DNA from: Gammaproteobacteria bacterium
GTDB taxonomy: Bacteria > Pseudomonadota > Gammaproteobacteria > Pseudomonadales > Halieaceae
DNA length: 64,000 bases
Direction of reading: 5' to 3'
NCBI GenBank assembly: GCA_030427485.1
Contig: JAUICG010000008.1
Coordinates: 99,074-163,073 of the forward strand
In this document: piece after piece, positions 28,595 through 37,574 of the stretch
Layout of the letters: each line of letters begins with the position of its first letter
How positions within the stretch are numbered: position 1 is the first letter of the stretch
The notes under the pieces: generated by a model
The model's input: only the letters and a program-made list of their open reading frames with translations
What the model was told of the DNA's origin: nothing
The model's database searches: none
Position numbers and translations under genes: made by a program

Positions 28595-30211
28595 TCAGGG
28601 AATACGCTGGTAAGTATTGTCGAGATCGTCCGTGATCACCTCGGCGATGCCATTTACGGTGGGAAGCGCGGAATCCTCACTGAGCAGGTCCACGTGGAAA
28701 GACCAGCCGTCCGGCAGCGCCAGTCGCTGCCCCAGTCGCTGCAGGTCAACCAACTGCTGGTTCGCGTCCACGCCCCGGGTGAAGGACTGCATGCGGTAGC
28801 GTATGCCCTGCGGATTCTGCAATTCATACACCTGTCGGCCGGCAGCATAGTGAAACACCGTGTCGCGACTCACCCGATTGATCTGGTAGGCGGCCTCACC
28901 GATGTCCGTGTCCGTGGCGAGTTCCACACTGGCTGCCAGCCGCATGGGTATGCCTCCGAAGTTTTCGATCACCGGCAGGACTGGTAGAGTCGTACTCTGG
29001 ATGCCATCGAGCACCCAGAAACGAACCCCGTTCAGCGCGGCGGCATCGGCGCCAAAATCGCTGGCGATCTGCTGCGCATTCAGCCCGTCCCACGCATCCT
29101 GTGGACAATTGTTCAGGAGCATCGAGTTATACACGTCGGCGCGCAGTCCCTGTTGTTCCTCGAAGACCAACAGTACCTCGCAATAACGGTAGTTGAACAG
29201 CGGACCGGTCTGTGGCGCGGGCAACACCGTCCCCGGGACCTCGCTGGCGTACACCAGCGTGTTTTCAACGCCAGCCGCTTTGTACACCAGGGCCTCGTCA
29301 GCGGTGGGATTGAGCGCGAAAGCATTGAGAAAGGCATCGCGGCTGGCATAGCGCACGATCGCCGCCTGTTCCCAGGCGATTTCCTCGTCAGTCAACACGA
29401 CGGCTACCGGCATCAGAATCTCGGGTAGTGAGTTGTAGCGCAGCAGGGTGGGAAGGATCGTGTTGCCGTAGATCTGGTTGGCTTCCGCTCCGCTCAGGTC
29501 GGTGTCGCGACCGTCCGGAAAGTTGGCCCGTTGATAAAAATCGATCAGATTCACCATCCAGAACGGGCCGGGTGCGTCGCTGACCACCATGTCAATCAGC
29601 ACATCGCTATCGCTGCCAAATTCGGCGCCGTCGCCCGTTTCGGGCGTGTTGGCGGACAGCAGGGCGAGTGCCTCGTCGCGATCGAGGTTCTGCAGCGCCG
29701 GATCAAAATAGCTGCCGCCGGGTTTCAAGGGCAATGGGCTCTGTTCCCCGAGCACCCAGACGTGGTCATCGCTGGCGGCGGCCAGGGAATTCATCAGGTC
29801 GGTGAATGCCGGTGTATCGATCGCGCTGAGCATTACCACCGCGCCGGGAAACTCGATCACGCGGACCCGCGTGAGGGAGCGATGGCCGATAAACCGGGCG
29901 AACACCTCGCTGCGGAACCGTTCAGTCGCGCCGATGCTCTCCCAGAGCGCCGCGGCCTGTTCCTCATAGCGGGCGAAGGCTTCCGTGTCCGTGACCGAGA
30001 TGAGTTGTACCAGCGTTACCGGCCCGCCGGAGTCGGGGTAGTCCAGCAGGCCCTGCATGCCTGACTCGGTGAAGCTGGGCTCAAGTGCTCCGAACCGCGC
30101 CAGCAATCGCTGGGCTTCGCTGCTGTTACCGGAACTGTCCCCGCCGTCGCTGCAGCCGCTCGACAGGATCAGGCACAGGAGTAACAGAATCCAGGCGCTA
30201 TATTGCTTCAT
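28595..30211 (-). CDS. Lipoprotein with DUF1330-like domain
   Basis: A 538-residue lipoprotein (lipobox LILSSGC, residue about 20). Start at the ATG of MKQYSAW. The middle region (about 230-330) reads as a DUF1330-type ferredoxin-like domain: MVNLIDFYQRANFPDGR, GAEANQIYGNTI, and AAIVRYASRDAFLNA. The N-terminal part (about 50-180) has a comparable pattern (VTLVQLISVTDTEAFARYEE and VRVIEFPGAVVML), suggesting an additional divergent copy. The remainder shows no recognised motif. It is convergent with the G8 gene (12-base gap) and downstream of the TonB receptor, past that gene's terminator. Function unknown. Confidence 0.7.
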   Translation of the reverse strand: MKQYSAWILLLLCLILSSGCSDGGDSSGNSSEAQRLLARFGALEPSFTESGMQGLLDYPDSGGPVTLVQLISVTDTEAFARYEEQAAALWESIGATERFRSEVFARFIGHRSLTRVRVIEFPGAVVMLSAIDTPAFTDLMNSLAAASDDHVWVLGEQSPLPLKPGGSYFDPALQNLDRDEALALLSANTPETGDGAEFGSDSDVLIDMVVSDAPGPFWMVNLIDFYQRANFPDGRDTDLSGAEANQIYGNTILPTLLRYNSLPEILMPVAVVLTDEEIAWEQAAIVRYASRDAFLNAFALNPTADEALVYKAAGVENTLVYASEVPGTVLPAPQTGPLFNYRYCEVLLVFEEQQGLRADVYNSMLLNNCPQDAWDGLNAQQIASDFGADAAALNGVRFWVLDGIQSTTLPVLPVIENFGGIPMRLAASVELATDTDIGEAAYQINRVSRDTVFHYAAGRQVYELQNPQGIRYRMQSFTRGVDANQQLVDLQRLGQRLALPDGWSFHVDLLSEDSALPTVNGIAEVITDDLDNTYQRIP

Positions 30212-30303
30212 AATCACCACAGCCAGGTAACTGGAGGGTTGATGATACCAAGGCTGGTGGGCATGTAACCACCTGGCCATTGCGGGTCGCCGGTCAGTTC
30301 CGC

Positions 30304-30331
30304 AAAAAAAAGGCCCCGCAGCGGGGCCTTT
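30304..30331 (-). terminator. Rho-independent terminator of the TonB receptor gene
   Basis: On the minus strand AAGGCCCCGC-TGC-GGGGCC is followed by eight T. It lies 22-50 bases beyond the stop of the TonB receptor gene and upstream of the DUF1330-like lipoprotein gene, so it separates the two transcripts. Confidence 0.9.
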
Positions 30332-30352
30332 CCAAGCGCTGGACTGCCGTCG

Positions 30353-32929
30353 TCAGAAGCGATACTTGGCGCGGATACCGCCGTGGCGCTTGATCGCGAG
30401 CGTGGTGGTGTACAGGTTCTGGAATTGTTGCTGGAAGTTGACGAAGCCAACGGCACTGGTCAATTCGTCCTCGTCTGTGACATTGTTGACGTAACCGATG
30501 ATTTCCCACTTCTCGGTAATCCAGCCGAGTTGCAGGTCGATCGTGGTCATCGACGGAATTGTTGCCCAGCCGAGGTCGTCTGCGATCATATCATCGCGGT
30601 AAATGACGTCGGTGCGCGCGTACAGGTCGGCCGCGTCAATTGGCAGGTTGTACTGCAGCGATACAATCCCCGAGTGCTCCGGCGTGCGTGGCAGGTCCTC
30701 ACCGCTCAGGTCCACAATAGAGGCGCCGTCGGAGCGGGTCCGCACGAAGCCGTCGTACTCGGCGTGGATATAGCTGTAACTCCAGTCGAGGCGCAGTTGT
30801 TCGGTGATCAGCACCGTATTTGACAGTTCCAGTCCGTAGGATTCGGCATCGCCGATATTGTCGACATACGGTACCGGCGGGTTGCCGTCCATCGCCGGCT
30901 GGTTGGCGCTGGCCTGCTTGTCCTTGTTCTTGTTGTAGTAAATAGCGCCGTTAAACAGGATACGGTCTTCCCACCACTGGCCTTTCCAGCCCAATTCATA
31001 GGTGGTCAGCTTTTCCTGGTCGTATACCACGTTCTCGGACGCCAGCAGTGATTCGAAGTTAAAGCCGCCGGGTTTGGTTCCCTGCGCTATCGAGCCGTAG
31101 AACATGTGGTCGTCGTTGTAGTTCCAGGTCAATGAACCGCGTGGGTTGAAGGCGTCGAAGTTTTCGCTGCCTTTCACCTCTCTCGGTCCGCTGTAAATCG
31201 GTTCGCCGGTGGCCGAGTTGGCGCACAGTTTGCCGTTCGGCGATATCGGGCCCGGACACGGGCCGCCGGTATAGGGCGTGGACGCATAGATTACGCCGGG
31301 TTTGTCGTCCTCGAACATCGGTGTGACGAAGGTTTGATCGATGACCTCGTACTCTATGTTGACGTCTTCCTGCTGGAAGCGTGCTGACAGGTTCAGTTGC
31401 CAGTCCTCGGCAAACCGCCAGTTCATCGCGGCGTAGATACCGAACGCCTTGCTTTCACGTTGGGCGTGGCGGGGCATGGTACCGGTTAGCAGCACATCCT
31501 CGACGAGACTGTCGCTCATCGGGAAAAAGGCATCGGGATCGGAAACGTCTATCCACTGCGCGGTAGTGAGCCTGGAAGTCGTGGTCCGATTGTTGCGATT
31601 GATCGCAGCATTTGAGCGCTGGTAATCCTTCTGGGTGTAATCCTCGTAGTAGTACTCGCCGCCCACCATCCAGTCGATATCGTCACCGGTTTTGAAGCTT
31701 GCGCGAAGGTCCTGGAAATACACTTCGCGTGTGTTCTCCGCGTCATACACGTAATTAAACGGGTTCTCCTCATTTACCCAGGGGAAGCTGAGCTCGGCCA
31801 GGGACGGAATCGGTGTGTCGGCAACAGGTGGGGCCGGCAGGCTGGTCCGGGTTTCCTGGGCATCCAGGTCATAGCTGTTGTCCGCGTCGTGGTGCGTGTA
31901 GGCGGTGTTTGAGAAAACGGTGACCCGGTCGGTTTCCCACTCCGTCTGGAGGTTGGTGGTGAAGATTTTGTTGGAAACGCCGTCAGTACCCTGTGTGGAC
32001 AGGTGGATATCATTGTCATCGCCGCTGAGCTCGCCGATAGAGGTCGGGGATTGCGCGAAGGGGATCAGGTCACAAACGCCCTGGGTACGTTGCTCGTCGC
32101 CATCTACAATGCGGGTACAGGCATTCAGTTCCCCGAGTGCGACGGGGCTTTCACCGATCTTCTGATCGGCATAGTCGACACGTGCCAGGAAATTGAGTGA
32201 GTCTGTCGCGTCCCACTCCAATGCCAGGGCGGCGGCCGTGGTTCTCTCGTCGCCGAGGTTTTGCCCGGTAATCGGGTGGTCGTACTGGCCATCCTCGTCC
32301 TTGTGAGCGAGATTCGCGCGATAGCGCAAGCTCTCTGAAATCGGGCCCGTTACCGATACGTTGCCCTTCACAAGGTCATCGGTGCCGGCGTCTGCTCCCA
32401 CCTGGGCTTCAAAGGTATCCGAGGGGCGACGAGTGATGTAGTTGATGGCGCCTGCAAAGGCGTTGCGGCCGAAGAGCGCACTTTGCGGCCCCCTGACTAT
32501 TTCCACCTGTTCGAGGTCATACAGGTCCAGGGAGATGAGCTGGCCGGCGCCGGTGCCGATCAGGGCGTCGCTGGTCTGGTCAACGCCGTCCACCAGGATA
32601 GCCACGTTGGAGCGTCCGGACAGTGTGGTTACACCCCGGATATCAGGCCGTACGTCATCGGCGCCGATGCCCTGCGTCAGCGTCATACCGGGGTTGTACT
32701 TGATCACATCCTCGGTGTTGGTGATTCCCAGCCGATCGATTTCCGTCTGGTTGAACACATTAATGGACATCGGAATATCCTGCACATTCTCCTGCAGTTT
32801 CCGGGCGACCACCACGACTTCTTCCAGTCGCACATCCTGGGCGGCAGTGAAGCCGGTATACGCGGCGCAGGCAGCAGTAATAGCGGCGGCCAGGCGCGTT
32901 CTGCGCCGGCGGTATCGAGTATTGGTCAT
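30353..32929 (-). CDS. TonB-dependent outer membrane receptor
   Basis: An intact 858-residue receptor. Signal sequence about residues 1-30 (AYTGFTAAQ), TonB box EEVVVVARK, plug domain with VEIVRGPQSALFGRNAFAGAIN (as VEIVRGPQSALFG and RNAFAGAINY), 22-strand barrel and a C-terminal aromatic (YRF). It imports a scarce ligand across the outer membrane with energy from TonB. The RNAFAGAIN plug signature is common in the large family found in marine gammaproteobacteria and sphingomonads. It is divergent from the first Rieske oxygenase gene, so it may bring in that enzyme's substrate or a relative; this is inference. Confidence 0.93.
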   Translation of the reverse strand: MTNTRYRRRRTRLAAAITAACAAYTGFTAAQDVRLEEVVVVARKLQENVQDIPMSINVFNQTEIDRLGITNTEDVIKYNPGMTLTQGIGADDVRPDIRGVTTLSGRSNVAILVDGVDQTSDALIGTGAGQLISLDLYDLEQVEIVRGPQSALFGRNAFAGAINYITRRPSDTFEAQVGADAGTDDLVKGNVSVTGPISESLRYRANLAHKDEDGQYDHPITGQNLGDERTTAAALALEWDATDSLNFLARVDYADQKIGESPVALGELNACTRIVDGDEQRTQGVCDLIPFAQSPTSIGELSGDDNDIHLSTQGTDGVSNKIFTTNLQTEWETDRVTVFSNTAYTHHDADNSYDLDAQETRTSLPAPPVADTPIPSLAELSFPWVNEENPFNYVYDAENTREVYFQDLRASFKTGDDIDWMVGGEYYYEDYTQKDYQRSNAAINRNNRTTTSRLTTAQWIDVSDPDAFFPMSDSLVEDVLLTGTMPRHAQRESKAFGIYAAMNWRFAEDWQLNLSARFQQEDVNIEYEVIDQTFVTPMFEDDKPGVIYASTPYTGGPCPGPISPNGKLCANSATGEPIYSGPREVKGSENFDAFNPRGSLTWNYNDDHMFYGSIAQGTKPGGFNFESLLASENVVYDQEKLTTYELGWKGQWWEDRILFNGAIYYNKNKDKQASANQPAMDGNPPVPYVDNIGDAESYGLELSNTVLITEQLRLDWSYSYIHAEYDGFVRTRSDGASIVDLSGEDLPRTPEHSGIVSLQYNLPIDAADLYARTDVIYRDDMIADDLGWATIPSMTTIDLQLGWITEKWEIIGYVNNVTDEDELTSAVGFVNFQQQFQNLYTTTLAIKRHGGIRAKYRF

Positions 32930-33118
32930 GGTTCAGGCTCTCCCCGGAGCAAGCGAAACTAATGGTCAGTATTGCAGATTTATTAAGAACTGATATTAAG
33001 CCCAGTAAGCAGAGAAATAATGACAATTATCAAATTCGACCTGATCCATTCGCTGGCGACCTGCGTATGGACTGGTTAGACTATAAGGTCGACACAAGTT
33101 TGTGGGGGGTATCGGGTC

Positions 33119-34282
33119 ATGCTGACAAATCTCTGGTATGTAGCGGAGTGGTCCGACAAGGTAAAGGACAAGCCTGTGCGGGCGCGGCTGCTCGGGCAGA
33201 ATTTCGTGCTGTTCCGGGGCCGTGATGGCAAGGTCAACTGCCTGAGCGACATCTGTATCCACCGCGGTGGCGCCCTGTCCAACGGATGGACCACCGAGCG
33301 CGACTGTGTGGCCTGCCCCTATCACGGCTGGGAGTTCGATCCCGAAGGCAAGGTGCAGTTCATCCCCAGCCGGGGCGAGGGCGCCGAGGCGCCGGAGCGC
33401 GCCCGCATAGATGCCTACCCCACCCATGAACGCTACGGCATGATCTGGGTGTTCATGGGCGACCTGCCCGAGGCTGAACGCTACCCGATTCCGCCCTTCC
33501 CCGAGTATGACGACCGGGACAACTGGCGGCCCATCTACACTGAATTTACCTGGAATGCGGATGCCAGCCGGGTGGTGGAGAACGGTATCGATATCGCCCA
33601 TACCTCTTTCGTGCATCCCGGTTTCGGTTACCGGGAAATGGCGGACAAGAACCACGTGGTGAAGATCGAGCGTACGGAGCACTCGGGCACCTCATCCTGC
33701 GTGCTCTACCCGCCGCCGATGCAGGGCAATGCCGGGCTGATGCGCTTCGCACGCCGCGACAAGGCGGAAACGCATGTCCATCCGTCCTTTTTCCTGTCGG
33801 GTCACACCGTGCGCCTGCATATTCAGGTGAATTCGTGGATGGAGATGATCATCTTTGATGCCAACACGCCGGTGGATGAGCACACCACCCGCTCGTTTGT
33901 CGTGCAGGTGCGCAACTTCTTCAAGTGGGGCATGTTCGACAAAGGCTCGGTCAAGCGAACGCAGAAAGTGTTCAGGGAGGACGCCGAAATTGTCGAGGCC
34001 CTGTCTCCCCACTACCTGCCGCAAACCCTGGAAACCGAAGTCTCCGTCGAGCAGGACAAGTTCATGGGCGCCTGGCGCAAGGTTTTGCGCACGCACGTCG
34101 AGGACAAGGGCTGGAAGATAGACACCGATGCAATGAAGGCATACCAGGGCAAAAAGGTATTCACCATCCCCTCTCCGCAGCGGCGCGCCAATCCGGAACT
34201 GCGCTGGGCGCTGGACACTGTGCCGCTAATACCCGCCGTACGACCGCCGTTGAAACCCGTGTCTGAAGAAGCGAGCGCCTAG
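33119..34282 (+). CDS. Rieske 2Fe-2S ring-hydroxylating-type oxygenase (copy 1)
   Basis: A 387-residue Rieske non-heme iron oxygenase alpha subunit. Rieske ligands CIHRG and CPYHGW lie near residues 45-68. The mononuclear iron site is NGIDIAHTSFVHP (about residue 160). The C-terminal half with NFFKWGMFDKGS and EDAEIVEAL is shared with the second copy at 55726. It resembles the pheophorbide a oxygenase / VanA-like group of monooxygenases. A reductase and ferredoxin must supply electrons but are not in this window. Divergent from the TonB receptor gene. Confidence 0.92.
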   Translation: MLTNLWYVAEWSDKVKDKPVRARLLGQNFVLFRGRDGKVNCLSDICIHRGGALSNGWTTERDCVACPYHGWEFDPEGKVQFIPSRGEGAEAPERARIDAYPTHERYGMIWVFMGDLPEAERYPIPPFPEYDDRDNWRPIYTEFTWNADASRVVENGIDIAHTSFVHPGFGYREMADKNHVVKIERTEHSGTSSCVLYPPPMQGNAGLMRFARRDKAETHVHPSFFLSGHTVRLHIQVNSWMEMIIFDANTPVDEHTTRSFVVQVRNFFKWGMFDKGSVKRTQKVFREDAEIVEALSPHYLPQTLETEVSVEQDKFMGAWRKVLRTHVEDKGWKIDTDAMKAYQGKKVFTIPSPQRRANPELRWALDTVPLIPAVRPPLKPVSEEASA

Positions 34283-34421
34283 CCGCCCCGGTATATCGTT
34301 GACGCGGCCGCGCCCACGGCGGGCCGCTCAATCCTGTCACCCACATTTTTTTCCTCCAGAGTGAACCGGTTCCGGGCGGCGCCCGTATACAGGGTGAAAT
34401 CAATTACAGGAGGATTTCAAC

Positions 34422-34847
34422 ATGACAACTTTTCGTTTACTCATCGCCGCCCCCGTTTTGTCCTCTTTGCTGGCCTTGTTCAGCGCCACCGCCAGCGCTG
34501 TTGAGCCTGCCAAACCGGCGGCGCAGGGTGATGCATCGCTGGTCGTGTACCGCGTTGACGAATCCGTCCGCACCGACCGTTTGCGTATTGCGGTGCGAGT
34601 AGGCAACGAACGACTGGGGCGCCTGCAGAGCGAAGATTCGGTGACAGTCACGCGCCCCGCCGGCACCTACCTTGTCAGCACGGGCATCGCCGGGGCCGAG
34701 ACGCTTGAGATCGATCTAAAGCCGGGGCAGGTGCACTATGTGCGCATCGATCCGAGGGAGCGTACCCAGCATCTTAGGGTGGCGGTCGTCGAGGTCGAGG
34801 AGCAGGTTGCACGTATCGAGCGGTCCGATATGGATTCAGCTATCTAG
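34422..34847 (+). CDS. DUF2846-like exported protein
   Basis: A 141-residue protein with a cleavable signal peptide (cut near TASA, residue about 26) and no lipobox. Pattern of DUF2846: SLVVYRVDE, then RPAGTYLVSTG and VHYVRIDP. AGGAGG precedes the ATG. Periplasmic and of unknown function; similar in type to the gene at 22300. A terminator follows. Confidence 0.75.
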   Translation: MTTFRLLIAAPVLSSLLALFSATASAVEPAKPAAQGDASLVVYRVDESVRTDRLRIAVRVGNERLGRLQSEDSVTVTRPAGTYLVSTGIAGAETLEIDLKPGQVHYVRIDPRERTQHLRVAVVEVEEQVARIERSDMDSAI

Positions 34848-34874
34848 TTTATCCAGGTCTATCTGTCCACCTGT

Positions 34875-34900
34875 GCCCGGTATCTTGCCGGGCTTTTTTT
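34875..34900 (+). terminator. Rho-independent terminator after the DUF2846-like gene
   Basis: Stem GCCCGG with CCGGGC around a 7-base loop, followed by seven T. It lies 28 bases after the stop codon of the upstream gene. Confidence 0.9.
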
Positions 34901-34963
34901 GTCCCGGAGTTGTAGGCGGGAAAGGTTTCGTCGTACTTCGTTCAGTAGCCTGTTGTCTCCGAC

Positions 34964-35040
34964 GGTTGCGGTGCGGCGAAAGCCATTTCAGTCGCTCCAC
35001 GTAATTCGCTTTGTGAAATGGCTTTCGCCGCACCGCAACC
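34964..35040 (-). repeat. Family B palindrome, copy 1
   Basis: A perfect 27-bp stem (34964-34990 with 35014-35040) around a 23-nt loop. Read on the minus strand the loop begins CAAAGCGAAT (all other copies have CCAAGCGAAT) and ends GTGGAGCGAC. The stem sequence is unlike that of any other copy. It faces copy 2, 99 bases away. The gap 34848-35421 otherwise holds the terminator, copy 2 and an operator-like palindrome. Confidence 0.9.
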
Positions 35041-35139
35041 TCGATCTAATAACCTATGAGCTAAACATAGTCTCGAAGCGCCTTGGTGTGTACGCGCGAC
35101 GGGATATCCCCTTAACGATGCAGGCGCATCGCTGGATTT

Positions 35140-35220
35140 AGGGTTTGCCGGGGCGGGAGTGGTTTTCACCAAGCGAATTACGTGGAGCGACTGAAAACCA
35201 CTCCCGCCCCGGCGAACCCT
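35140..35220 (+). repeat. Family B palindrome, copy 2
   Basis: A 29-bp stem (35140-35168 with 35192-35220) with a single G-T wobble-type position, around the 23-nt loop on the plus strand. Opposite orientation to copy 1. Together the pair spans 257 bases. No poly-T tract follows, so it is not a standard terminator. Confidence 0.9.
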
Positions 35221-35348
35221 GGCTACGAAGTACGGACCCGGATCCTAAAAAACACAGCAGCTAGACTGCTTCCCATCTCTTCGCAGATAAAGCGCCCAGA
35301 ACATGTTCCAGCGAAAAATCTAGCTGACATCCGTGTTCCAGCCTAAAA

Positions 35349-35373
35349 GACATAATGTTATTATAATATAACA
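35349..35373. promoter_or_regulatory. Shared AT-rich palindrome, site A
   Basis: GACATAATGTTATTAT overlaps TGTTATTA-TA-ATATAACA, which matches sites B and D. It lies about 50 bases before the CoA transferase start and probably overlaps its promoter. See also 39822, 43549, 51944 and 58502. Confidence 0.55.
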
Positions 35374-35421
35374 AATATCCGGCCCACCCCCGCCGGGCCA
35401 CCAGATTGCGGAGGAATACAC

Positions 35422-36636
35422 ATGAGTAACTTGCCACGGCCCCTGGAAGGCCTGCGTGTGGTGGAACTGGGTCAGCTGCTGGCGGGGCCGTTCACCGGAA
35501 CCCTGCTGTCCTACTTCGGCGCGGAAGTCATCAAGGTTGAGCCGCCGGGGGGCGACCCGATTCGCAAGTGGCGTATCGTGCGCGGGGATACTTCCCTGTG
35601 GTATTACAGCCTGGGCCGCAACAAGAAAAGCGTCACCCTGGACCTGCGGTCGCAGAAGGGCCGGGCATTGGCGCGGCAGCTGCTGGACACTGCCGACGTG
35701 GTGGTGGAGAACTTCCGTCCGGGCCTGATGGAGAGTTGGGGACTGGGCCCCGAGGATATGAAAAAAACCAACCCGGGGCTGATTTACACGCGTATTTCCG
35801 GCTACGGGCAAACAGGACCCTATGCCGACAAACCGGGTTATGCCTCGGTGACCGAGGGTTTCGGTGGCTTTCGCTATATCAACGGTGAGCCGGGCCAGCC
35901 GCCCGTGCGTCCGAATATCAGTATGGGGGACACCCTGGCGGCAATCCACGCAGCGCTCGGCATCGCGCTGGCGATCATCCAGCGTGCGCGGCCACCGGCC
36001 GACGGCGGCGGCGTGGGCCAGGTGGTGGACGTGGCGCTGTATGAGTCGGTATTCAGCCTGATGGAAGGGATGGTGCCCGAGTTCGATGGGGCGGGCGTGA
36101 TTCGCGAGCCGTCGGGCACCACGGTAACGGGTATCGTACCGACGAATACCTACGCCTGCAGCGATGGCAAGCACGTGATCATTGGCGGCAACGGCGACTC
36201 CATCTTCAAGCGCCTGATGGTGGCGGCGGGTCACCCGGAGATGGCGGAGAACCCGGAACTGGCGGACAACACCGGACGGGTGAAGCACGAGCCCGAAATC
36301 GACAGGGCGCTGGCCGACTGGTGCGCAAAAAACACCTCGGGGTTTATCATCGAAACCCTCGAAGAGGCCCGGGTACCCGTGGGCCCGATCTACAGCGTGG
36401 AAGACATGCTGGCCGATGAGCACTACCAGGCGCGCGGTATGTTCGAGTCGGTGGAGATCGATGGAGAGGCGCTGAAAATCCCGGCGATCCTGCCAAAGCT
36501 GTCGGTTACTCCGGGGCGTACCGACTATCCGGGACAGCCGGTGGGCAGTCACAACGAGGAGGTGTTGAAAGGGATTCTCGGACTCGGCGACGAGGAGATT
36601 GCCGCGCTGGCCGGCGAGGGTGTCATCGCCGGTTAG
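35422..36636 (+). CDS. CaiB/BaiF family III CoA transferase (copy 1)
   Basis: A 404-residue family III CoA transferase, which moves CoA between carboxylic acids. Family features: GLRVVELGQLLAGPFTG at the N-terminus, GAEVIKVEPPGGDP, DVVVENFRPG, and the SMGDTLAAIHAALG segment that carries the expected catalytic aspartate near residue 170. A strong GGAGGAA site precedes the ATG. It is convergent with an HMG-CoA-lyase-like gene; the same enzyme pair recurs at 42293-44570. Substrate probably a branched dicarboxylic or hydroxy acid, by context. Confidence 0.92.
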   Translation: MSNLPRPLEGLRVVELGQLLAGPFTGTLLSYFGAEVIKVEPPGGDPIRKWRIVRGDTSLWYYSLGRNKKSVTLDLRSQKGRALARQLLDTADVVVENFRPGLMESWGLGPEDMKKTNPGLIYTRISGYGQTGPYADKPGYASVTEGFGGFRYINGEPGQPPVRPNISMGDTLAAIHAALGIALAIIQRARPPADGGGVGQVVDVALYESVFSLMEGMVPEFDGAGVIREPSGTTVTGIVPTNTYACSDGKHVIIGGNGDSIFKRLMVAAGHPEMAENPELADNTGRVKHEPEIDRALADWCAKNTSGFIIETLEEARVPVGPIYSVEDMLADEHYQARGMFESVEIDGEALKIPAILPKLSVTPGRTDYPGQPVGSHNEEVLKGILGLGDEEIAALAGEGVIAG

Positions 36637-36648
36637 GGCGGCGACCGA

Positions 36649-37566
36649 TCAGGCCAGGGCGCGGCCCTTTTCCAGCTGCAGGCGCCGCCAGCGGTCTGCG
36701 CGGCCGCCGGTCGCGGTGCCGGTGAGTTCACCGGCCAGTTGCCCGGCGAGCATCAGCTTTTCCAGGTCGATTCCGGTGTCGAAGCCCATCTGGTGAAGCA
36801 TCATCACAAGGTCTTCGGTAGCCACGTTGCCGGTCGCGCCCGGGGCGAAGGGGCAGCCGCCAAGGCCGCCCACCGCGGCGTCAAAGTGCCGAATACCCGT
36901 CTGCAGTGCGGCAAACGCATTGGCCACGCCCATCGCGCGGGTGTCGTGGAAGTGGCAGGCGAGCCTGTCGGCGCCGTGTTCCGCGACCAGGCCGGACATC
37001 AGCTCCGCGACAGCCATGGGGTTGGCCGCGCCGATGGTGTCGGCGATCAGCAGGCGGCTGGCGCCCTGGTCCAGGAACTGTCGTGCCATTGCCGCAACCT
37101 GCGCCGGGTCGGTCTTTCCCTCGAAGGGGCATTCCCAGGCCACTGCGATGCAGGCGATCATTTCGATTCCCTCATCGTTGGCGCGCTCGATCACCTCCCC
37201 GGCCGCGGCCATGGAGTCGGCGATCGATGAGCGGACATTCTTCTGGTTCATCGTCTCCGTGGCGCAGACGAACACTTCCAGTACCTTCGCGCCCGCGTCC
37301 CGGGCCTGTTCGTAGTACTTCATGGTCGGCGCCAGCGCCGAGTAGCGCACCCTGTCCGTTGCCGGCAGGTGACTGAAGATTTCGCGGGTGCCCGCCATCG
37401 CGGGTACCGCTTTCTCGGACACGAAACTGCCCGCCTCGATGGCGGTCACGCCCGCATCGACCAGTGCCTGTATCAATTGCAGGCGCTGCTGCGGGCTCAG
37501 GATGGTGGCCTGGTTCTGCAGGCCGTCCCTGGGGCCGACATCGTTGATGTATACCGCGTTGTCCAT
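36649..37566 (-). CDS. HMG-CoA lyase-like enzyme (copy 1)
   Basis: A 305-residue TIM-barrel lyase of the HMGL family, which splits 3-hydroxy-3-methylacyl-CoA-type substrates. Visible: DVGPRDGLQNQ at the N-terminus (metal and catalytic Arg/Asp), CHFHDTRAMG (HxH metal ligands), and the glycine loop GGCPFAPGATGNVATED with the active-site Cys. Relatives act on HMG-CoA or citramalyl-CoA-type esters. Next to a cupin gene upstream on the same strand (8-base gap) and convergent with CoA transferase copy 1. Confidence 0.9.
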   Translation of the reverse strand: MDNAVYINDVGPRDGLQNQATILSPQQRLQLIQALVDAGVTAIEAGSFVSEKAVPAMAGTREIFSHLPATDRVRYSALAPTMKYYEQARDAGAKVLEVFVCATETMNQKNVRSSIADSMAAAGEVIERANDEGIEMIACIAVAWECPFEGKTDPAQVAAMARQFLDQGASRLLIADTIGAANPMAVAELMSGLVAEHGADRLACHFHDTRAMGVANAFAALQTGIRHFDAAVGGLGGCPFAPGATGNVATEDLVMMLHQMGFDTGIDLEKLMLAGQLAGELTGTATGGRADRWRRLQLEKGRALA

Positions 37567-37574
37567 GCAGTGCC

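Noticed and set aside
34964..35220. Family B palindromes as Rho-independent terminators or integron attC sites
   Set aside because: No T tracts follow the stems, and the conserved part is the loop, not attC-like R/L boxes; no integrase present.
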